A stretch of DNA of 64,000 nt. Source: Piscinibacter sp047600445 (GTDB lineage: Bacteria; Pseudomonadota; Gammaproteobacteria; Burkholderiales; Burkholderiaceae_C). Location: positions 2,914,001-2,978,000 of the forward strand of contig NZ_JASGKT010000002.1 of assembly GCF_047600445.1 (NCBI RefSeq), in the 5' to 3' direction. The translations under genes and the position numbers were made by a program. Of this stretch, positions 63,321 to 64,000 are shown one piece after another. The notes below the pieces were generated by a model that did not search any database, had not been told where the DNA came from, and saw only the letters and a list, made by a program, of their open reading frames with translations. Within the stretch, counting starts at the first letter, position 1. Every line of letters starts with the position of its first letter.

Positions 63321-64000
63321 TTATCGAACCAAGTCGGGAAGCACGGCGACGCCGCCGGGCCCGGCCGAGACGAGTTCGCCCGCCGCCCCTTCGGCGAGCG
63401 CGAACGAGACCGTGTGCGCCTTGGCGTCGACGGCCGCGAAGCTGCGCCCGCCGTCGCGGCTGCGCAGCCAGCCGCCGGCCTGGTCGGCCAGCAGCAGCTC
63501 GCCGCCGCGCAGCTTCACGCCGGCGACCAGGCCGACCTTGCGCGGCGTGGCGATGGTGCGCCACTGGCGGCCGGCATCGTCGCTGGCCAGCAGGCTGCCG
63601 CGCATGCCGTAGGCGAGCACGCGCGGGCCGTCGACCAGCAGCCCGAACAGCGTGCCGCCGTAGCCGGTGGGCACGGCCAGCCAGCGGCTCGAGGACGCAT
63701 CGAGGCGCCACACGCCGCCGCGCTCGCCGGCCAGGAACACGCCGCCGGGGCCGCCGCGCACGGCGTAGAAGTGCAGTTCCTCGGGGTTGTCGGTGCGCTC
63801 CATGCACGGCACCCAGGTGCGGCCGCCGTCCTCGGTGCGGAAGATCGTGTTGAAGGTACCGACCAGCGTGCCGCTGCGCTCCGACTCGAACCACACGTCG
63901 AGCAGCGAGGGCACCGAGTCCTGCTCGATGGCGCGCGACGCGCCGGCCAGCGCCTTCGCCGCGGCCGAATCGGGGGTCGGGTTCTGCGCCTGGTAGAAGC
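63321..64000 (-). CDS. YCF48/BNR beta-propeller protein, 5' end outside window
   Basis: 226 codons visible; the gene continues past the right edge. Repeated FRTEDGGRTW, SDDAGRQWRTIATP and RSRDGGRSFAAV are BNR/YCF48 propeller blades. Family members accompany MMPL exporters in hydrophobic-compound clusters and may be periplasmic assembly factors. The signal peptide cannot be seen in the window. Confidence 0.8.
   Translation of the reverse strand, partial: FYQAQNPTPDSAAAKALAGASRAIEQDSVPSLLDVWFESERSGTLVGTFNTIFRTEDGGRTWVPCMERTDNPEELHFYAVRGGPGGVFLAGERGGVWRLDASSSRWLAVPTGYGGTLFGLLVDGPRVLAYGMRGSLLASDDAGRQWRTIATPRKVGLVAGVKLRGGELLLADQAGGWLRSRDGGRSFAAVDAKAHTVSFALAEGAAGELVSAGPGGVAVLPDLVR

Overview
The window comes from a very GC-rich Gram-negative bacterium. 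Outer-membrane proteins, an RND pump, an MltB-type transglycosylase, NsrR/NnrS, pobA with an AraC-type activator, PbrR, and a FccAB-like sulfur module point to a betaproteobacterium. My best guess is a Burkholderiales member of the Rubrivivax/Leptothrix/Piscinibacter kind, inferred from gene content and codon use and not tested against a database. Coding density is very high. No gap between genes exceeds 300 bases. I see no rRNA, tRNA or CRISPR array.

Left part (1-17.8 kb). A FccB/FccA-like sulfide dehydrogenase pair diverges from a small operon (SoxH-like metallohydrolase, TlpA-like redoxin, cytochrome c, Cys-containing ArsR regulator, small secreted protein). Next come a small 48-aa protein, a class II histone deacetylase-like hydrolase, and the moxR-DUF58-transglutaminase set followed by mltB and a YbaL/KefB-type antiporter. 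Then follow small secreted proteins and a short glycosyltransferase. From 13.8 to 17.8 kb is a nitric-oxide response locus: a polytopic membrane protein and a MIP18/PaaD-like factor diverge from DUF2249-nsrR-nnrS-sirB2 across a perfect 8+5+8 palindrome of NsrR type.

Middle part (17.8-41.9 kb). Housekeeping and accessory genes: a Suv3-like helicase, a PlsC-type acyltransferase, an orphan MbtH-like protein, a DUF2868/DUF3482 GTPase pair, an AcrAB-TolC-type tripartite pump with its TetR repressor and a near-textbook AcrR operator, an XRE-cupin regulator with GNAT, an Omp85-like protein, PbrR, and pobA/pobR. A 274-bp composite palindromic element (MITE-like) follows. Then come an ECF sigma factor and a Ser/Thr kinase-TPR protein with a 23-aa peptide gene coupled between them, and an MFS exporter.

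Right part (41.9-64 kb). This is one catabolic-looking region and the most novel part of the window. It holds three crotonase-family proteins, an acyl-CoA ligase, an SDR without its catalytic Tyr, a Rieske oxygenase with a Rieske ferredoxin and a CrtI-like flavoprotein, and an APH-type kinase. It also holds a 2-oxoacid dehydrogenase with a split, minimal E2, an MMPL/RND exporter, a YCF48-like beta-propeller, and a COX III/COX IV pair without subunits I and II. Interspersed are three copies of one unknown 6-TM family (here X) and two of an unknown 7-TM family (here Y). Several promoters carry AT-rich palindromes with related half-sites. I infer co-regulated uptake and oxidation of a hydrophobic carboxylic, steroid-like or terpenoid-like compound through CoA thioesters. 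The substrate cannot be read from the sequence.
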